Shown: positions 1-8,438 of the stretch, piece by piece
How the letters are laid out: every line of letters starts with the position of its first letter
Position numbering within the stretch: position 1 is the first letter of the stretch
Source of the DNA: Flavobacterium sp. TAB 87
GTDB lineage: Bacteria; Bacteroidota; Bacteroidia; Flavobacteriales; Flavobacteriaceae
DNA: 64,000 nucleotides
NCBI RefSeq assembly: GCF_001529295.1
Contig: NZ_LLWK01000038.1
Location: 1 to 64,000 of the forward strand
Direction of reading: 5' to 3'
Translations under genes and position numbers: made by a program
The notes under the pieces: model-generated
What the model was told of the DNA's origin: nothing
What the model saw: only the letters and a program-made list of their open reading frames with translations
Database searches by the model: none

Positions 1-47
1 ATTCTTCCTTGTCAGTATCTCAAATAACTTGCGCCTTTAGCGGGGTG

Positions 48-79
48 CAAATGTAAAACGTTTTTTCTTACTACACAAA
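48..79 (-). promoter_or_regulatory. Strong Bacteroidetes-type promoter (proximal, P2) firing off the left edge
   Basis: On the minus strand TTTG (79-76) is followed 20 nt later by TACATTTG (55-48), an excellent match to the Bacteroidetes -33/-7 consensus. The -7 box runs straight into GCACCCCGC and then a sequence containing AAGTTATTTGAGATACTGAC. Transcription would leave the window at position 1. A TTTGCACCC start and a similar AAGTT-ATTGAGATA string are what I remember from flavobacterial rRNA leaders, so a 16S rRNA operon just left of the window is my inference. Confidence 0.6.
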
Positions 80-170
80 CTTTATTTTGATATTATTTTT
101 GAAGAAAATCTCCGCTGTAATATCTCAATTCGTAGTCAGTAAAAAGTAGAACGTGTCGCTGTTGCGGGTG

Positions 171-200
171 CAAAAATAGTCACTTTATTTACATAAACAA
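171..200 (-). promoter_or_regulatory. Strong Bacteroidetes-type promoter (distal, P1), tandem with P2
   Basis: Minus-strand TTG (200-198), 19-nt spacer, TATTTTTG (178-171), then GCACCCGC. It lies about 120 bp upstream of the proximal promoter and points the same way. The transcribed sequences after the two promoters resemble each other (CCCGC, then GCGACACGTTC or GCGCAAGTTA, then a TTGAGATA-like string), so the pair looks like a duplicated strong stable-RNA promoter. Confidence 0.6.
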
Positions 201-591
201 CCCTTTTTATTGCATTATTTCAATCTTTTTTTTTAATAAATTCTTAACTCTTTGGAAACCTTAATCTTGTGAACACTTTACACTATTGTCTTTTTAGCCT
301 TTTACATCGCTTTCGATCGGTTTCTTAGGATTTACGTGGGGTATTTGCTTTTACTCTACTCCTCTTTCTTGCTTCTGGTGGGATTTTACGAGAATATGTT
401 GGGTATTAACTTTTAACTCTTTTAAAACTTCACTCTTTTTATTGGGTTTTGAGAGGTTTCTTTGTCACTTTATAATAATGCTAGAACTTCGAACTCGATT
501 CAGTTAATTTTACTGCTGTATTTACTCCTTATATATAGGTAACAAAAACTTGCTTGATCTGAAACACAAAATTTAAACAGAATAGCTAAAT
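201..591. other. Gene-free AT-rich spacer
   Basis: No open frame of convincing length, no tRNA-like fold and no hairpin was recognised on either strand. It separates the left-facing tandem promoters from the repeat and terminator downstream of the permease gene. Confidence 0.5.
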
Positions 592-671
592 CCTAGCCCT
601 GGTAGCAGCGGCATCCTTCTATTGCTTTCTTTAAGCAATAGAAGATACAGCGAATGACAGGAAATAGCTCC
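592..671 (+). repeat. Structured dispersed repeat, copy 1
   Basis: The left arm TAGCCCTGGTAGCAGCGGC continues into ATCC, and the right arm is GATACAGCGAATGACAGG followed by AAATAGCT. The arms flank a perfect 12-bp hairpin (616-627 with 633-644, loop TCTTT). The same arms with an unrelated hairpin occur inverted at 39780-39855. Conserved arms around a variable stem suggest a structured RNA or repeat family. From memory it may correspond to the Flavo-1 RNA family of flavobacteria; this was not checked. Confidence 0.7.
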
Positions 672-678
672 TAAATAT

Positions 679-725
679 AAAAAAACTTCCTATACCTATA
701 TATAAAGGAAGATTTTAAATAGTAC
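679..725 (-). terminator. Rho-independent terminator of the permease gene
   Basis: CTTCCT (686-691) pairs with AGGAAG (716-721) around an AT-rich loop. On the minus strand the stem is followed by a run of eight T, just past the stop of the 736-1971 gene. Confidence 0.65.
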
Positions 726-735
726 AAAATTAGCT

Positions 736-1971
736 TTAGTCAAAACGGATCGCCTTGACCGGAGATATTTTTGTAATGATGTAGGATGGAATAAGTAGAA
801 CCACAAAACAAACAACAATCGTTAATCCGTTTAAAAGTAAAATGTACATCCAATTTAAATAAACTGGAGCTTGATCTACGTAATAATTTTCTGGATTGAG
901 CTTTACGATTCCGAATTGTTGTTGAAATAGCAAAATTCCGACACCTATTAGATTTCCCCAAAATAGACCTCGCACTATTAGATAGAATGCATTATATAAA
1001 AATACTTTTCTGACCGTCCAATTGTTTGCACCAAGTGCTTTTAAAATTCCGATCATTTGAGTGCGCTCTAAAATAAGAACCAATAATGCTACTACCATAT
1101 TAATTGTAGCCACTAAAATCATAATTACTAAAATAACAATGATATTAAAATCGAATAAATTAAGCCAGTCGAAAATGTAATTGTACTTCTCGATTATTGT
1201 CTTTGTATCTAACGAAGACGAAGTCTGTTCGTACACTTTTTCTCCAGTACTTTTTATTTCACTGAAATCATTGGTAAACAACTCAAAAGCTCCAATTTCA
1301 TTCGGTTTCCATTTATTGATGCGTTGAATATGACGAATGTCTCCTATTATATAAGTAGCATCAAAATCTTGAAAACCTGAATTGAATAAACCAACAATTT
1401 GAAAACGGCGAATGTTGGGCATTTTATTTTGTTCTTCCTTAACAAAGAAGGTATTGAATTTATCGCCGACTTTGAGATGAAGCCTATTAGCGAGATAACT
1501 CGAAATTAACACTTCTTCGTTGAGTTGATTGATAAAAATAGGCAACTGACCCGCGATTAGATATTCCTTTATATTATTCCAATCATAGTCAGTTCCCACT
1601 CCTTTAAAAATAATTCCTTCAAAAGCAGTTTCAGTTCTTATAATTCCAGCCTTTGTTGCGACAGCTTGCACATGAGTTACCTCAGGGACCGTTTTAAAAT
1701 AAGGATAAAACTCTTGTTTTTTTGAAATTGGACTTAAGGTTACCTCCGATTGATTATTATCGTAATTTGAAATTATTATTTGTCCGTTGAAAGCAGAAAC
1801 TTTATCCCGAATCTTTTGTTGTAAACCGATTCCCGTTGCTACAGAGACAATCATCATAATCATACCAATGGCAATTGCCGAGATAGCAATCTTGATAATA
1901 GGCGCTGATATGCTACTTTTATTATCTTTTGAAGTAATGAGTCGTTTGGCTATGAAATATTCTAAATTCAA
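736..1971 (-). CDS. LolC/E-type lipoprotein-releasing ABC permease (FtsX family)
   Basis: The 411-residue inner-membrane protein has the FtsX/MacB permease plan: an N-terminal transmembrane segment near residues 28-50, a large periplasmic domain of about 220 residues, and three more segments near 275-300, 325-348 and 378-402. The cytoplasmic stretch ERTQMIGILKALGANNWTVR is typical of the family, as is the ending SPVKAIRF. By homology it would work with a LolD-type ATPase to extract lipoproteins from the inner membrane; no ATPase gene lies nearby. The start codon is TTG, with no in-frame ATG before it. A TATTTTTG -7 box at 2016-2023 gives a leader of about 40 nt. It stands alone and ends at a clear terminator. 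Assignment to LolC or LolE specifically is not possible. Confidence 0.85.
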   Translation of the reverse strand: MNLEYFIAKRLITSKDNKSSISAPIIKIAISAIAIGMIMMIVSVATGIGLQQKIRDKVSAFNGQIIISNYDNNQSEVTLSPISKKQEFYPYFKTVPEVTHVQAVATKAGIIRTETAFEGIIFKGVGTDYDWNNIKEYLIAGQLPIFINQLNEEVLISSYLANRLHLKVGDKFNTFFVKEEQNKMPNIRRFQIVGLFNSGFQDFDATYIIGDIRHIQRINKWKPNEIGAFELFTNDFSEIKSTGEKVYEQTSSSLDTKTIIEKYNYIFDWLNLFDFNIIVILVIMILVATINMVVALLVLILERTQMIGILKALGANNWTVRKVFLYNAFYLIVRGLFWGNLIGVGILLFQQQFGIVKLNPENYYVDQAPVYLNWMYILLLNGLTIVVCFVVLLIPSYIITKISPVKAIRFD

Positions 1972-2079
1972 TTTTAATGTCTGCGTTTAAAATTAATACC
2001 TGATTTTGTCATCATCAAAAATACATCTAAAATAGAGAACTCCTGACTGTTGGAAAATAATTATGAAAAGTTTAAAATT

Positions 2080-2574
2080 CTATAAGGGTAATCTCTTTTT
2101 CATTTCTTCTACAATATTAAAAGCAGCTGGGCACATTGCTACATTTTTTAAGGTAAGATCAGATATTTGCTGAAATTTCTTTCGGTCTGTATGCGGAAAT
2201 TCCCGACACGCTTTGGGCCTAACATCATAAATCATACAATAATTCTCGTTATCCAAGAATGTACAAGGCACGGCTTGCAAGACATAATCACGATCTTCAT
2301 CGATGCGTAAATACTGTTCGATAAACTGTTGTGGCTTTTGCCTAAGATGTTTTGAAATACGCTCGATATCAGCCAAAGTAAATAAAGGCCCGGTTGTTTT
2401 ACAACAATTAGCGCACGACAAACAGTTGGTTTTTTTAAATTCTGCTTCGTGAATTTCTTGCATCACGTAATCCAGATTTTTAGGCGTTTTCTTTTTTAAC
2501 TTATCAAAATACTTTTTGTTTTCGATATGCTTATCTTTGGCTAACTTACCAAGTTCGTTCAATTGTGGTTTCAA
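2080..2574 (-). CDS. YkgJ-type cysteine-cluster (Zn/Fe-chelating) protein
   Basis: This small soluble protein carries the CxxCxxCC cluster (CLSCANCC), followed by single cysteines in VPCTF, YCMIY, KACREFP and MCPAA. That spacing is characteristic of the YkgJ/UPF0153 family, thought to bind zinc or an iron-sulfur centre; the biological role is unknown. There is no ATG ahead of the conserved region. The frame extends to a TTG at 2601, but that codon sits inside a TAACTTTG promoter box (2606-2599), so I place the start at the next in-frame TTG (2574); 2562 is also possible. It is divergent from the methyltransferase gene about 70 bp away. Confidence 0.75.
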   Translation of the reverse strand: MKPQLNELGKLAKDKHIENKKYFDKLKKKTPKNLDYVMQEIHEAEFKKTNCLSCANCCKTTGPLFTLADIERISKHLRQKPQQFIEQYLRIDEDRDYVLQAVPCTFLDNENYCMIYDVRPKACREFPHTDRKKFQQISDLTLKNVAMCPAAFNIVEEMKKRLPL

Positions 2575-2643
2575 GTTTAAATTTTTAAAGTTGGCTCGCA
2601 AAGTTACTCAACTTGAAAGATTGAACCTTAAACTTTAGATAAA

Positions 2644-3351
2644 ATGTTAGATTTGTTCGGAAAAGCAATGTTGGATTATCAGACCAACAATAATCCAGAA
2701 GATATAATTACAGAAACTTCGATCTCAGATCCTGACGAAATGAGCATTTCCTACTTGTTTCGATCGTACAATGAAATGCCTGAAATTGAAAAAAAAGCAT
2801 TACAACTAGCTAGAGGCAAAACGCTAGACGTTGGTTGTGGAGCCGGAAGCCACAGTTTATCATTACAAAATGATCGCAAGCTTGATGTATATTCCATCGA
2901 TATTTCTCCAAAAGCAATAGAAACCTGTCGTCTTCGTGGTTTGCAAAATACAGCAGTTGAAAATATTTTAGATTATTCTGGAGAAAAATTTGATACTGTT
3001 TTGCTGTTAATGAATGGAACTGGAATTTTCGGCAAAATAGAGAATTGCAATTTGTATCTACAAAAGTTAAAATCGCTTTTAAATATTGGAGGACAAATTT
3101 TAATTGACAGCTCTGATATTATCTATATGTTTGACGAAGATGAAGATGGCGGAAAATGGATTCCTTCAGAAAAAGAATATTATGGTGAGTTGACTTTTAC
3201 ACTAACTTATAAAAACGAAAGAGAGATTCCGTTTGACTGGTTGTATTTAGATTATAATACTTTGCAAAATGCCTCGATAGCAAATGGCTTTAAGTGTGAG
3301 CTAGTTCAAGACGGAGAACATTTTGACTATTTAGCTCGATTGACACTCTAA
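2644..3351 (+). CDS. Class I SAM-dependent methyltransferase
   Basis: The 235-residue protein has SAM-binding motif I (LDVGCGAGSHS, from residue 61) and an acidic second strand (DVYSIDIS, from 81), followed by the motif-IV-like FDTVLLLMNGTGIFG. This is a Rossmann-fold small-molecule methyltransferase. The substrate cannot be read from the sequence, and the C-terminal third, with a YKNEREIPFDWLYLD stretch, is not one I can tie to a named subfamily. It is divergent from the YkgJ-type gene and convergent with queE, with a shared bidirectional terminator downstream. Confidence 0.8.
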   Translation: MLDLFGKAMLDYQTNNNPEDIITETSISDPDEMSISYLFRSYNEMPEIEKKALQLARGKTLDVGCGAGSHSLSLQNDRKLDVYSIDISPKAIETCRLRGLQNTAVENILDYSGEKFDTVLLLMNGTGIFGKIENCNLYLQKLKSLLNIGGQILIDSSDIIYMFDEDEDGGKWIPSEKEYYGELTFTLTYKNEREIPFDWLYLDYNTLQNASIANGFKCELVQDGEHFDYLARLTL

Positions 3352-3410
3352 TTTTTTCACATTCACTTTCAATGAAAATTAAAATTAATTAAACTGCCGA
3401 ACTTAAAAAT

Positions 3411-3446
3411 AAAAAAGTCATTTCTTAAAAATTGAAATGACTTTTA
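3411..3446. terminator. Bidirectional terminator between methyltransferase gene and queE
   Basis: AAAAGTCATTTC (3413-3424) pairs with GAAATGACTTTT (3434-3445), flanked by A and T runs, so it can end transcription from both convergent genes. Confidence 0.8.
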
Positions 3447-3470
3447 TTTGTGCTATACTTCTGCAAAAAC

Positions 3471-4103
3471 CTACGGAATGTTTAAGTATTTGTGCGTTTG
3501 CAATGAAACCCTCCATTTAGGGTTATTCATAACATAGTCAACAATAAGCGGCGTCATTTCGTCATTTTTACTCCACTCCGGTTGCAGAAATAAAATAGCA
3601 TTTTCGTTCACTAAGCTCGCTTGCTCTTCGGCAAAAATAAAATCATGCTTATTGTAAATGATCACTTTAAGCTCGTGCGCATTATCATAAACGGTTTGAG
3701 TAGGTAACTTATTTTTCTTTGGAGAAAGACAAATCCAATCCCAAGTTCCAGACAGTGGATAAGCTCCAGAGGTCTCTATATGCACTTTTCTATTTTTTTC
3801 CTTTAATTGCTTTGTCAATAAACTCATATCCCACATTAAAGGCTCTCCTCCCGTTACTACGACTGTATCTGCAAACTTACTCGCGTTCTCCACTATAGTT
3901 TCAGTGCTTGTTGGCGGATGCAATGCTGCATTCCAACTTTCTTTAACATCACACCAATGGCAACCTACATCACAGCCTCCAATTCTAATAAAATACGCAG
4001 CTGTTCCTGTATGATATCCTTCTCCTTGTATAGTGTAAAACTCTTCCATCAAGGGCAACATTGCTCCTTTATTTACAGCTAATTGTATTTCTTTTGATAA
4101 CAT
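3471..4103 (-). CDS. queE: 7-carboxy-7-deazaguanine synthase (queuosine pathway)
   Basis: QueE is a radical-SAM enzyme that converts 6-carboxy-tetrahydropterin to 7-carboxy-7-deazaguanine. The 210-residue protein begins with the family signature EEFYTIQGEGYHTG (from residue 21), followed by the radical-SAM cluster GGCDVGCHWCD (Cys44, Cys48, Cys51; CxxxCxxC) and the GGEP motif at 85-88. It is monocistronic here, with its own terminator downstream. queA, which acts later in the same tRNA-modification pathway, lies at 21457-22506. No preQ1 riboswitch-like structure is visible upstream. Confidence 0.92.
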   Translation of the reverse strand: MLSKEIQLAVNKGAMLPLMEEFYTIQGEGYHTGTAAYFIRIGGCDVGCHWCDVKESWNAALHPPTSTETIVENASKFADTVVVTGGEPLMWDMSLLTKQLKEKNRKVHIETSGAYPLSGTWDWICLSPKKNKLPTQTVYDNAHELKVIIYNKHDFIFAEEQASLVNENAILFLQPEWSKNDEMTPLIVDYVMNNPKWRVSLQTHKYLNIP

Positions 4104-4152
4104 TATAAAAATTTAAAGTGCAAAGATAGTGTTTTGAAAATGGAAAAATAAA

Positions 4153-4181
4153 AAACCCGATAGCTTAAAGCTATCGGGTTT
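4153..4181 (-). terminator. Terminator of the exbB-tonB-TPR gene cluster
   Basis: A perfect 13-bp stem AAACCCGATAGCT / AGCTATCGGGTTT with loop TAA, followed on the minus strand by T-rich sequence. It lies directly after the TPR gene and is the first strong terminator downstream of exbB. Confidence 0.85.
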
Positions 4182-4204
4182 ACATATTGATTCGTGATCA
4201 ATTC

Positions 4205-5872
4205 TTATTTTAATGCAGCTAGCGATTGATTTGCATACGCATTAGTAGGATCTAACGCTAACGTTTTGTTTAAATACTCTATTGCTTTCGCTTTGTCAGT
4301 ATTTGCATAACTTGATGCTATATTATTATATGCTTCAATAAACTTCGTTATTGTAGATGGATTTGCAAGTTCTTCAGCTCCTTTTTCTGTCGTTACAGCA
4401 ATGTACTTGTCGTAGTTAGTAACCATTAGGTCATCTTTTTCTAACAATCTATTGATTCTAGCTTTAAAAAGATACGCTTCTTGATAGGTTGGTGAAGCAA
4501 CAATTACTTTTTCAAAAGCAGCGTCCGCTTTTTGAAGTGAAGCTGTATCAATTTTATCAACACCATTTACATTTGCGTAATAAAGTGACAAACCATAATA
4601 CACGTTATCATCTAAGTAACCATTTCCTTCTGGATTGTTTGCTCCAAATTCAAAAAATGCAGCAGCTTCTTTATATAATTTTTTACCAAAGAAAATTTTA
4701 CCTTGATCACTTAACTCTTCAGAAGCTAGAGGTTCCATTTCTAAAGCTTTTTTAATATCCAACATTCCTGCCTCAAAAGCTGCTGGCTCAATTTTAGTAC
4801 CTTCTACATTAGTACCTTTTTTAATTTTTGCTAAACCTAGATAAATATAATCTTTCGCAATTACATTATTGGTAGGTGAATTAACAAAGTCATTTAAAGA
4901 TTTGATAGCTAAATCTACATTACCGTTCTCATAAGCAGAATATCCTAAATATCTGTAAATTCTTGGATTTACTTTATCCAATTCAATCATTTTATTAGCC
5001 TCAACTTCAAGTGCTTTGTAATCTTTTACTAAAATTAAAAAATCAGCATGACGCATTCTTGAATCTAAAGAATAATCGGTAAGTGTTAAATATTTTTCAT
5101 AATTCTGAATCGCTTTTTGCATATTTTCTTCAGACTTAGAAGGTTTATTTCTTCCCCATTTGTAATAAGTCTCTGCTAATTCTCTATAAACTGGACCGTA
5201 ATTTGCATTCATTGCAATTACTTCATTAAAAGACTTAATCGCTTCGTCGTATGATTTAGCACCTTTTAGTAAAACACCCAATTGCATTTTTGCTCTTAAT
5301 AAAGTGTTATCTGCACTAAATGCATTACGATACGCTTTGTAAGCTTCATTTTGATTACTCTCTCCATAATAGGCGTCACCTAAAGAAAGTAATGCTTGCG
5401 AATTATTGGAATCAATAGCTAGCGCACGATTTAAAACTGTAATCGCATTCTTGTAATCTGGATTAGTAGAATTAATATATGCTCTACCAACGTAAATAAA
5501 TTCCTCTACATCTTTACGACGCATCGGTTTTGTCGCTAAGTTGATATTTGCTTGCGCAGAAGCTACATTTTTATTATTTAAATCAAGTTGTGCTAAACCA
5601 ATGTAATTGAAATTAGCATTGTCCGCCGCTTGTAATCCGTTTAAATAATAGATTTTAGCTGAATCAACGACTGCTTGATTTAAATATACATTACCTAAAA
5701 TAAAATTTGCTTTTCCGCTTTTAGGATTTTCTTTAATAATAGTTTTCAATAACGATTTTGCTTTTTCAAACTGTTCTGCATCAATCGCTCTTTTTGCTTC
5801 TGTTAAATCTTGTGCATGACCTGCTCCAGCAGTAACCAATAATCCAAGAGTAAAAATTTTAAACTTATTCAT
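4205..5872 (-). CDS. Secreted tetratricopeptide-repeat protein, last gene of the Ton cluster
   Basis: About 555 residues with a cleavable signal peptide (MNKFKIFTLGLLVTAGAGHA, then Q) followed by many tandem TPR units along the whole length, for example AKSLLKTIIKENPKSGKANF, YKNAITVLNRALAIDSNNSQ and KAIEYLNKTLALDPTNAY. The frame extends upstream to 5908, but that overlaps the preceding gene, while the ATG at 5872 begins the signal peptide 10 nt after its stop. TPR arrays scaffold protein-protein contacts, presumably here in the periplasm. Its position behind exbB-exbD-tonB and the PstS-like gene suggests a part in energised outer-membrane transport, but the partner is unknown. Confidence 0.82.
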   Translation of the reverse strand: MNKFKIFTLGLLVTAGAGHAQDLTEAKRAIDAEQFEKAKSLLKTIIKENPKSGKANFILGNVYLNQAVVDSAKIYYLNGLQAADNANFNYIGLAQLDLNNKNVASAQANINLATKPMRRKDVEEFIYVGRAYINSTNPDYKNAITVLNRALAIDSNNSQALLSLGDAYYGESNQNEAYKAYRNAFSADNTLLRAKMQLGVLLKGAKSYDEAIKSFNEVIAMNANYGPVYRELAETYYKWGRNKPSKSEENMQKAIQNYEKYLTLTDYSLDSRMRHADFLILVKDYKALEVEANKMIELDKVNPRIYRYLGYSAYENGNVDLAIKSLNDFVNSPTNNVIAKDYIYLGLAKIKKGTNVEGTKIEPAAFEAGMLDIKKALEMEPLASEELSDQGKIFFGKKLYKEAAAFFEFGANNPEGNGYLDDNVYYGLSLYYANVNGVDKIDTASLQKADAAFEKVIVASPTYQEAYLFKARINRLLEKDDLMVTNYDKYIAVTTEKGAEELANPSTITKFIEAYNNIASSYANTDKAKAIEYLNKTLALDPTNAYANQSLAALK

Positions 5873-5882
5873 CTTTTTTAAT

Positions 5883-6803
5883 TTATTTTTTATCATTAAT
5901 GATTTCATTTCTTATTATAATCTTTCTTCCAGGAGTCTTGTATGGTAACAATTCTGATTTCAAAATTATTCTTTGACCGATATCCCCAGCTACGAATGAA
6001 GAAATCCCCATTCCTAAACCAGCACTACCTTGACAGTTGACAATATACAATTCGCGTGCCAAAGGATAAAAACCTTTAGCTAAGCTGTTTTGTGTAGGCG
6101 CATAATACTTTTCGTCGTTAAGACCTCTAACACTTAATATATTAACTTTATTGATGAATTCATTCATCTCTGGCAAAGGCTGAGTCAACCAATTGACTCC
6201 GACCACTCCTATCATTCCTTCATTTTCTGCTACAAATTTAATAACCTCTTCGTTAGTTTTAAATGAATAAACTCCTTCAGTAGGAATTGCAGCAACTTTC
6301 GCTAAATCTTTCAAATAGCGTACGGTACTAGAATTTGGATTGTCAAACACTAATCCTTTGATACCTTTAGCAGATTTCCCTTCCATAAAACTAATCACGT
6401 CTTGTAACGCAATTAAAGTATCATTATTACTTTTATTACCAATCAATGCAATAGCATCGGTAGCAAAAGGAGTTACTCTAGGAACTATTTTCTTCTGTTC
6501 AAAAACCATTTTCTCCTTGTCACTTAAATTACGAGCCATAAAAGCTACTGCAAATTTCTGATTTAATAAATCATTTACAATTTCAGCTTCTGACTTTGAA
6601 ACCACCGTAACTTTCGCTCCATAAATATCTTGAAAAATTAACATCTGGTCGTCAACAACTGGAGTTAATGTTTCATCTGTTAAAACGGTTACACTACCCT
6701 TAAGTATTGTTTCTTTGTCTTGTTTATCTTTATCGTTCTGATTGCATGTAATCAGCAATAGACTAAAACTTACCAACGCTAAAACTTTACTTTTATTTAA
6801 CAT
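5883..6803 (-). CDS. PstS-like substrate-binding lipoprotein of the Ton cluster
   Basis: The 306-residue protein has a lipoprotein signal (LLLITC, lipidated Cys20) and a PstS-like periplasmic binding fold. Recognisable parts are FMARNLSDKEK, VTPFATDAIALIGNKSNN, a central VRYLKDLA region and the late YPLARELYIVN strand of PstS proteins. The phosphate-binding residues are not clearly conserved, so it may not bind phosphate. It lies two bases downstream of the small membrane gene and 10 nt upstream of the TPR gene, so all are probably co-transcribed with exbB-tonB. In flavobacteria such genes sit with the Ton motor and not with pstCAB; the role is unknown. Confidence 0.75.
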   Translation of the reverse strand: MLNKSKVLALVSFSLLLITCNQNDKDKQDKETILKGSVTVLTDETLTPVVDDQMLIFQDIYGAKVTVVSKSEAEIVNDLLNQKFAVAFMARNLSDKEKMVFEQKKIVPRVTPFATDAIALIGNKSNNDTLIALQDVISFMEGKSAKGIKGLVFDNPNSSTVRYLKDLAKVAAIPTEGVYSFKTNEEVIKFVAENEGMIGVVGVNWLTQPLPEMNEFINKVNILSVRGLNDEKYYAPTQNSLAKGFYPLARELYIVNCQGSAGLGMGISSFVAGDIGQRIILKSELLPYKTPGRKIIIRNEIINDKK

Positions 6804-6805
6804 AC

Positions 6806-7036
6806 TTACTGCGTATTAGAATTAAAAAAACGAACAAATCGAATAAACGAATATACAATCAACAATGCTCCGAATGCAATACGATACTTTGGCTCCATTG
6901 CGATTGGAAGTGATTTTGAAAAGATTATTATCAAGCCCAATACCAAATATAGTAAAAAAAAGGACATTCCTAAAACAAGAAGAAACCGCTCGTGAAGCGA
7001 TTTCTTCTTAATATTTTCAAGTATTTTCTTCAACAT
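6806..7036 (-). CDS. Small two-helix membrane protein in the Ton cluster
   Basis: A 76-residue protein with a basic N-terminus (KKSLHERFLLV) and two hydrophobic helices, roughly residues 18-43 and 50-70. Its start overlaps the tonB stop by one base (TAATG), and its stop is 2 bp from the next start, so it is translationally embedded in the operon. I do not recognise a family. The context suggests an accessory of the TonB/PstS-like module. Confidence 0.65.
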   Translation of the reverse strand: MLKKILENIKKKSLHERFLLVLGMSFFLLYLVLGLIIIFSKSLPIAMEPKYRIAFGALLIVYSFIRFVRFFNSNTQ

Positions 7037-7833
7037 TAGTCAGCGCTTTGAATAGTAATTGGTAGTGAGTATAAAACCCTAACCTTTTTACCATTTTGCT
7101 CTCCTGGCTGCCATCTCGGACATTTCTTAAGTACTCTAATTGCCTCTGCTCCAGTTCCATAACCGATATCTCTTAAAACCTTAATATCTGTTAATGAACC
7201 ATCTTTTTCAACAACAAAAGTAACATAAACTTTACCCTTTAAACCTTCTTCTTCTGGCGCTCTATAGTTGTTTCCAACAAACTTGTAGAATTTCTCAATT
7301 CCTCCAGGAAATTCTGGTTTTACTTCGATACCCGCGGTGTTGTACACTTTGTTATCCTCTTCAACTACTGCCGCAGTTCCTGTACCAACAGGTTCTACAG
7401 TTAATACTGCATCTGGATTACCTTTTATTGTTTCTTTACCAACGTTTTTGTCCTTCATCTCCACAATCTTAGGCGGCTCTTCAGTTACTTCTTCTGTTTT
7501 AGCCACAACTGGCTTAACAAATTTCACTTGATCCACTTTAGGAGCGGGTGGTGGTGGTGGTGGTAAATTAGGCTTAATTGGTTCCACTTTCTTTGGCGGC
7601 AATTTTACTGTCGTAATCTTAACATCCATATTCACTACCTTATCTTTTGAACTTGGCAACAAATTGATGATAAGTGGAATAGCAACAGCCAAACTGAAAA
7701 GAAACGCTCCAATAATAAGTGCTTTTATTGTAGTCGATTTATTTTCTTTTCTTAACTGATATGCCCCGTAGATCTTATTACGACCTTCGAAAACAATGTC
7801 AAGCCATTGATTTTTTAAAATATCTAATTTCAT
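7036..7833 (-). CDS. tonB: TonB energy-transducing protein
   Basis: The 265-residue TonB has a short cytoplasmic segment, one membrane anchor (about 36-60), a proline-rich periplasmic linker (KLPPKKVEPIKPNLPPPPPP, about 78-98) and a C-terminal TonB domain (from GKVYVTFVVEKDGSLTDIKV to the end). It carries the energy of the ExbB/ExbD proton channel to TonB-dependent outer-membrane receptors. The N-terminal NQWLDIVFEGRNKIYGAYQL is the usual beginning of flavobacterial TonB proteins. It follows the two exbD genes in the usual order. Confidence 0.93.
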   Translation of the reverse strand: MKLDILKNQWLDIVFEGRNKIYGAYQLRKENKSTTIKALIIGAFLFSLAVAIPLIINLLPSSKDKVVNMDVKITTVKLPPKKVEPIKPNLPPPPPPAPKVDQVKFVKPVVAKTEEVTEEPPKIVEMKDKNVGKETIKGNPDAVLTVEPVGTGTAAVVEEDNKVYNTAGIEVKPEFPGGIEKFYKFVGNNYRAPEEEGLKGKVYVTFVVEKDGSLTDIKVLRDIGYGTGAEAIRVLKKCPRWQPGEQNGKKVRVLYSLPITIQSAD

Positions 7834-7873
7834 CTTTCTTAATTATTAGGTTATTAAGAAAATAGGACAAAGC

Positions 7874-8419
7874 CTATTTTCCGTCTAACAATTTTGTTTC
7901 TTCTGGCGAAAAGTCATTTACAATTGCATATGTCTCTACTCCAGTAATTGCCATCTCATCTAATACATCAACTAAGTTTTTATATTTAGATTTCTTACTC
8001 GGTTTGATAATAACGATGATACCTTTATCTTTAGTACCTGTATATTCAATAACCGATTGTTTTCTTGCTACAAGCTCTGGACGGATTCCGTTTTTGCCAT
8101 AAGCGATCTCTTTTGGTCCTGCAATTGGATTATCTAGTAACCCCATATAATAAACCAACTTCCCATTTTCACCTAATAACAAAGTTAAAGTTCTCTTTTC
8201 ATCAACTTTAATTTCTGCGTTTAAATCAGGATTCTCGTCTTTATCTGGCAATGCCAAACTCATCGATTGAGGCTTTGACAACGTGGTAGTCAACATAAAG
8301 AAAGTAATCAATAAGAAGGCCAAATCTACCATAGCAGTTAAATCTACTTTTGAGTTTTGTTTTTTACTTCTTACTTTACCACCTTTACCGCCACCGTCGC
8401 CGGTATTTAATTCAGCCAT
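7874..8419 (-). CDS. exbD: ExbD/TolR-family channel subunit (second copy)
   Basis: The 181-residue protein has a glycine/lysine-rich cytoplasmic start, then VDLTAMVDLAFLLITFFMLT, the single ExbD helix carrying the conserved proton-path aspartate (Asp32). A periplasmic domain follows. It differs clearly from the other exbD next to it (19 bp away), so the channel may be heteromeric. Two exbD genes between exbB and tonB is the normal Bacteroidetes arrangement. Confidence 0.92.
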   Translation of the reverse strand: MAELNTGDGGGKGGKVRSKKQNSKVDLTAMVDLAFLLITFFMLTTTLSKPQSMSLALPDKDENPDLNAEIKVDEKRTLTLLLGENGKLVYYMGLLDNPIAGPKEIAYGKNGIRPELVARKQSVIEYTGTKDKGIIVIIKPSKKSKYKNLVDVLDEMAITGVETYAIVNDFSPEETKLLDGK

Positions 8420-8438
8420 TTTAGTGTGTTTTTTTTAA

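Noticed and set aside
4104..4152. Possible preQ1 riboswitch ahead of queE
   Set aside because: The gap is about 100 bp, holding only the neighbour's terminator; no preQ1 aptamer elements were seen. The queA leader shows none either.
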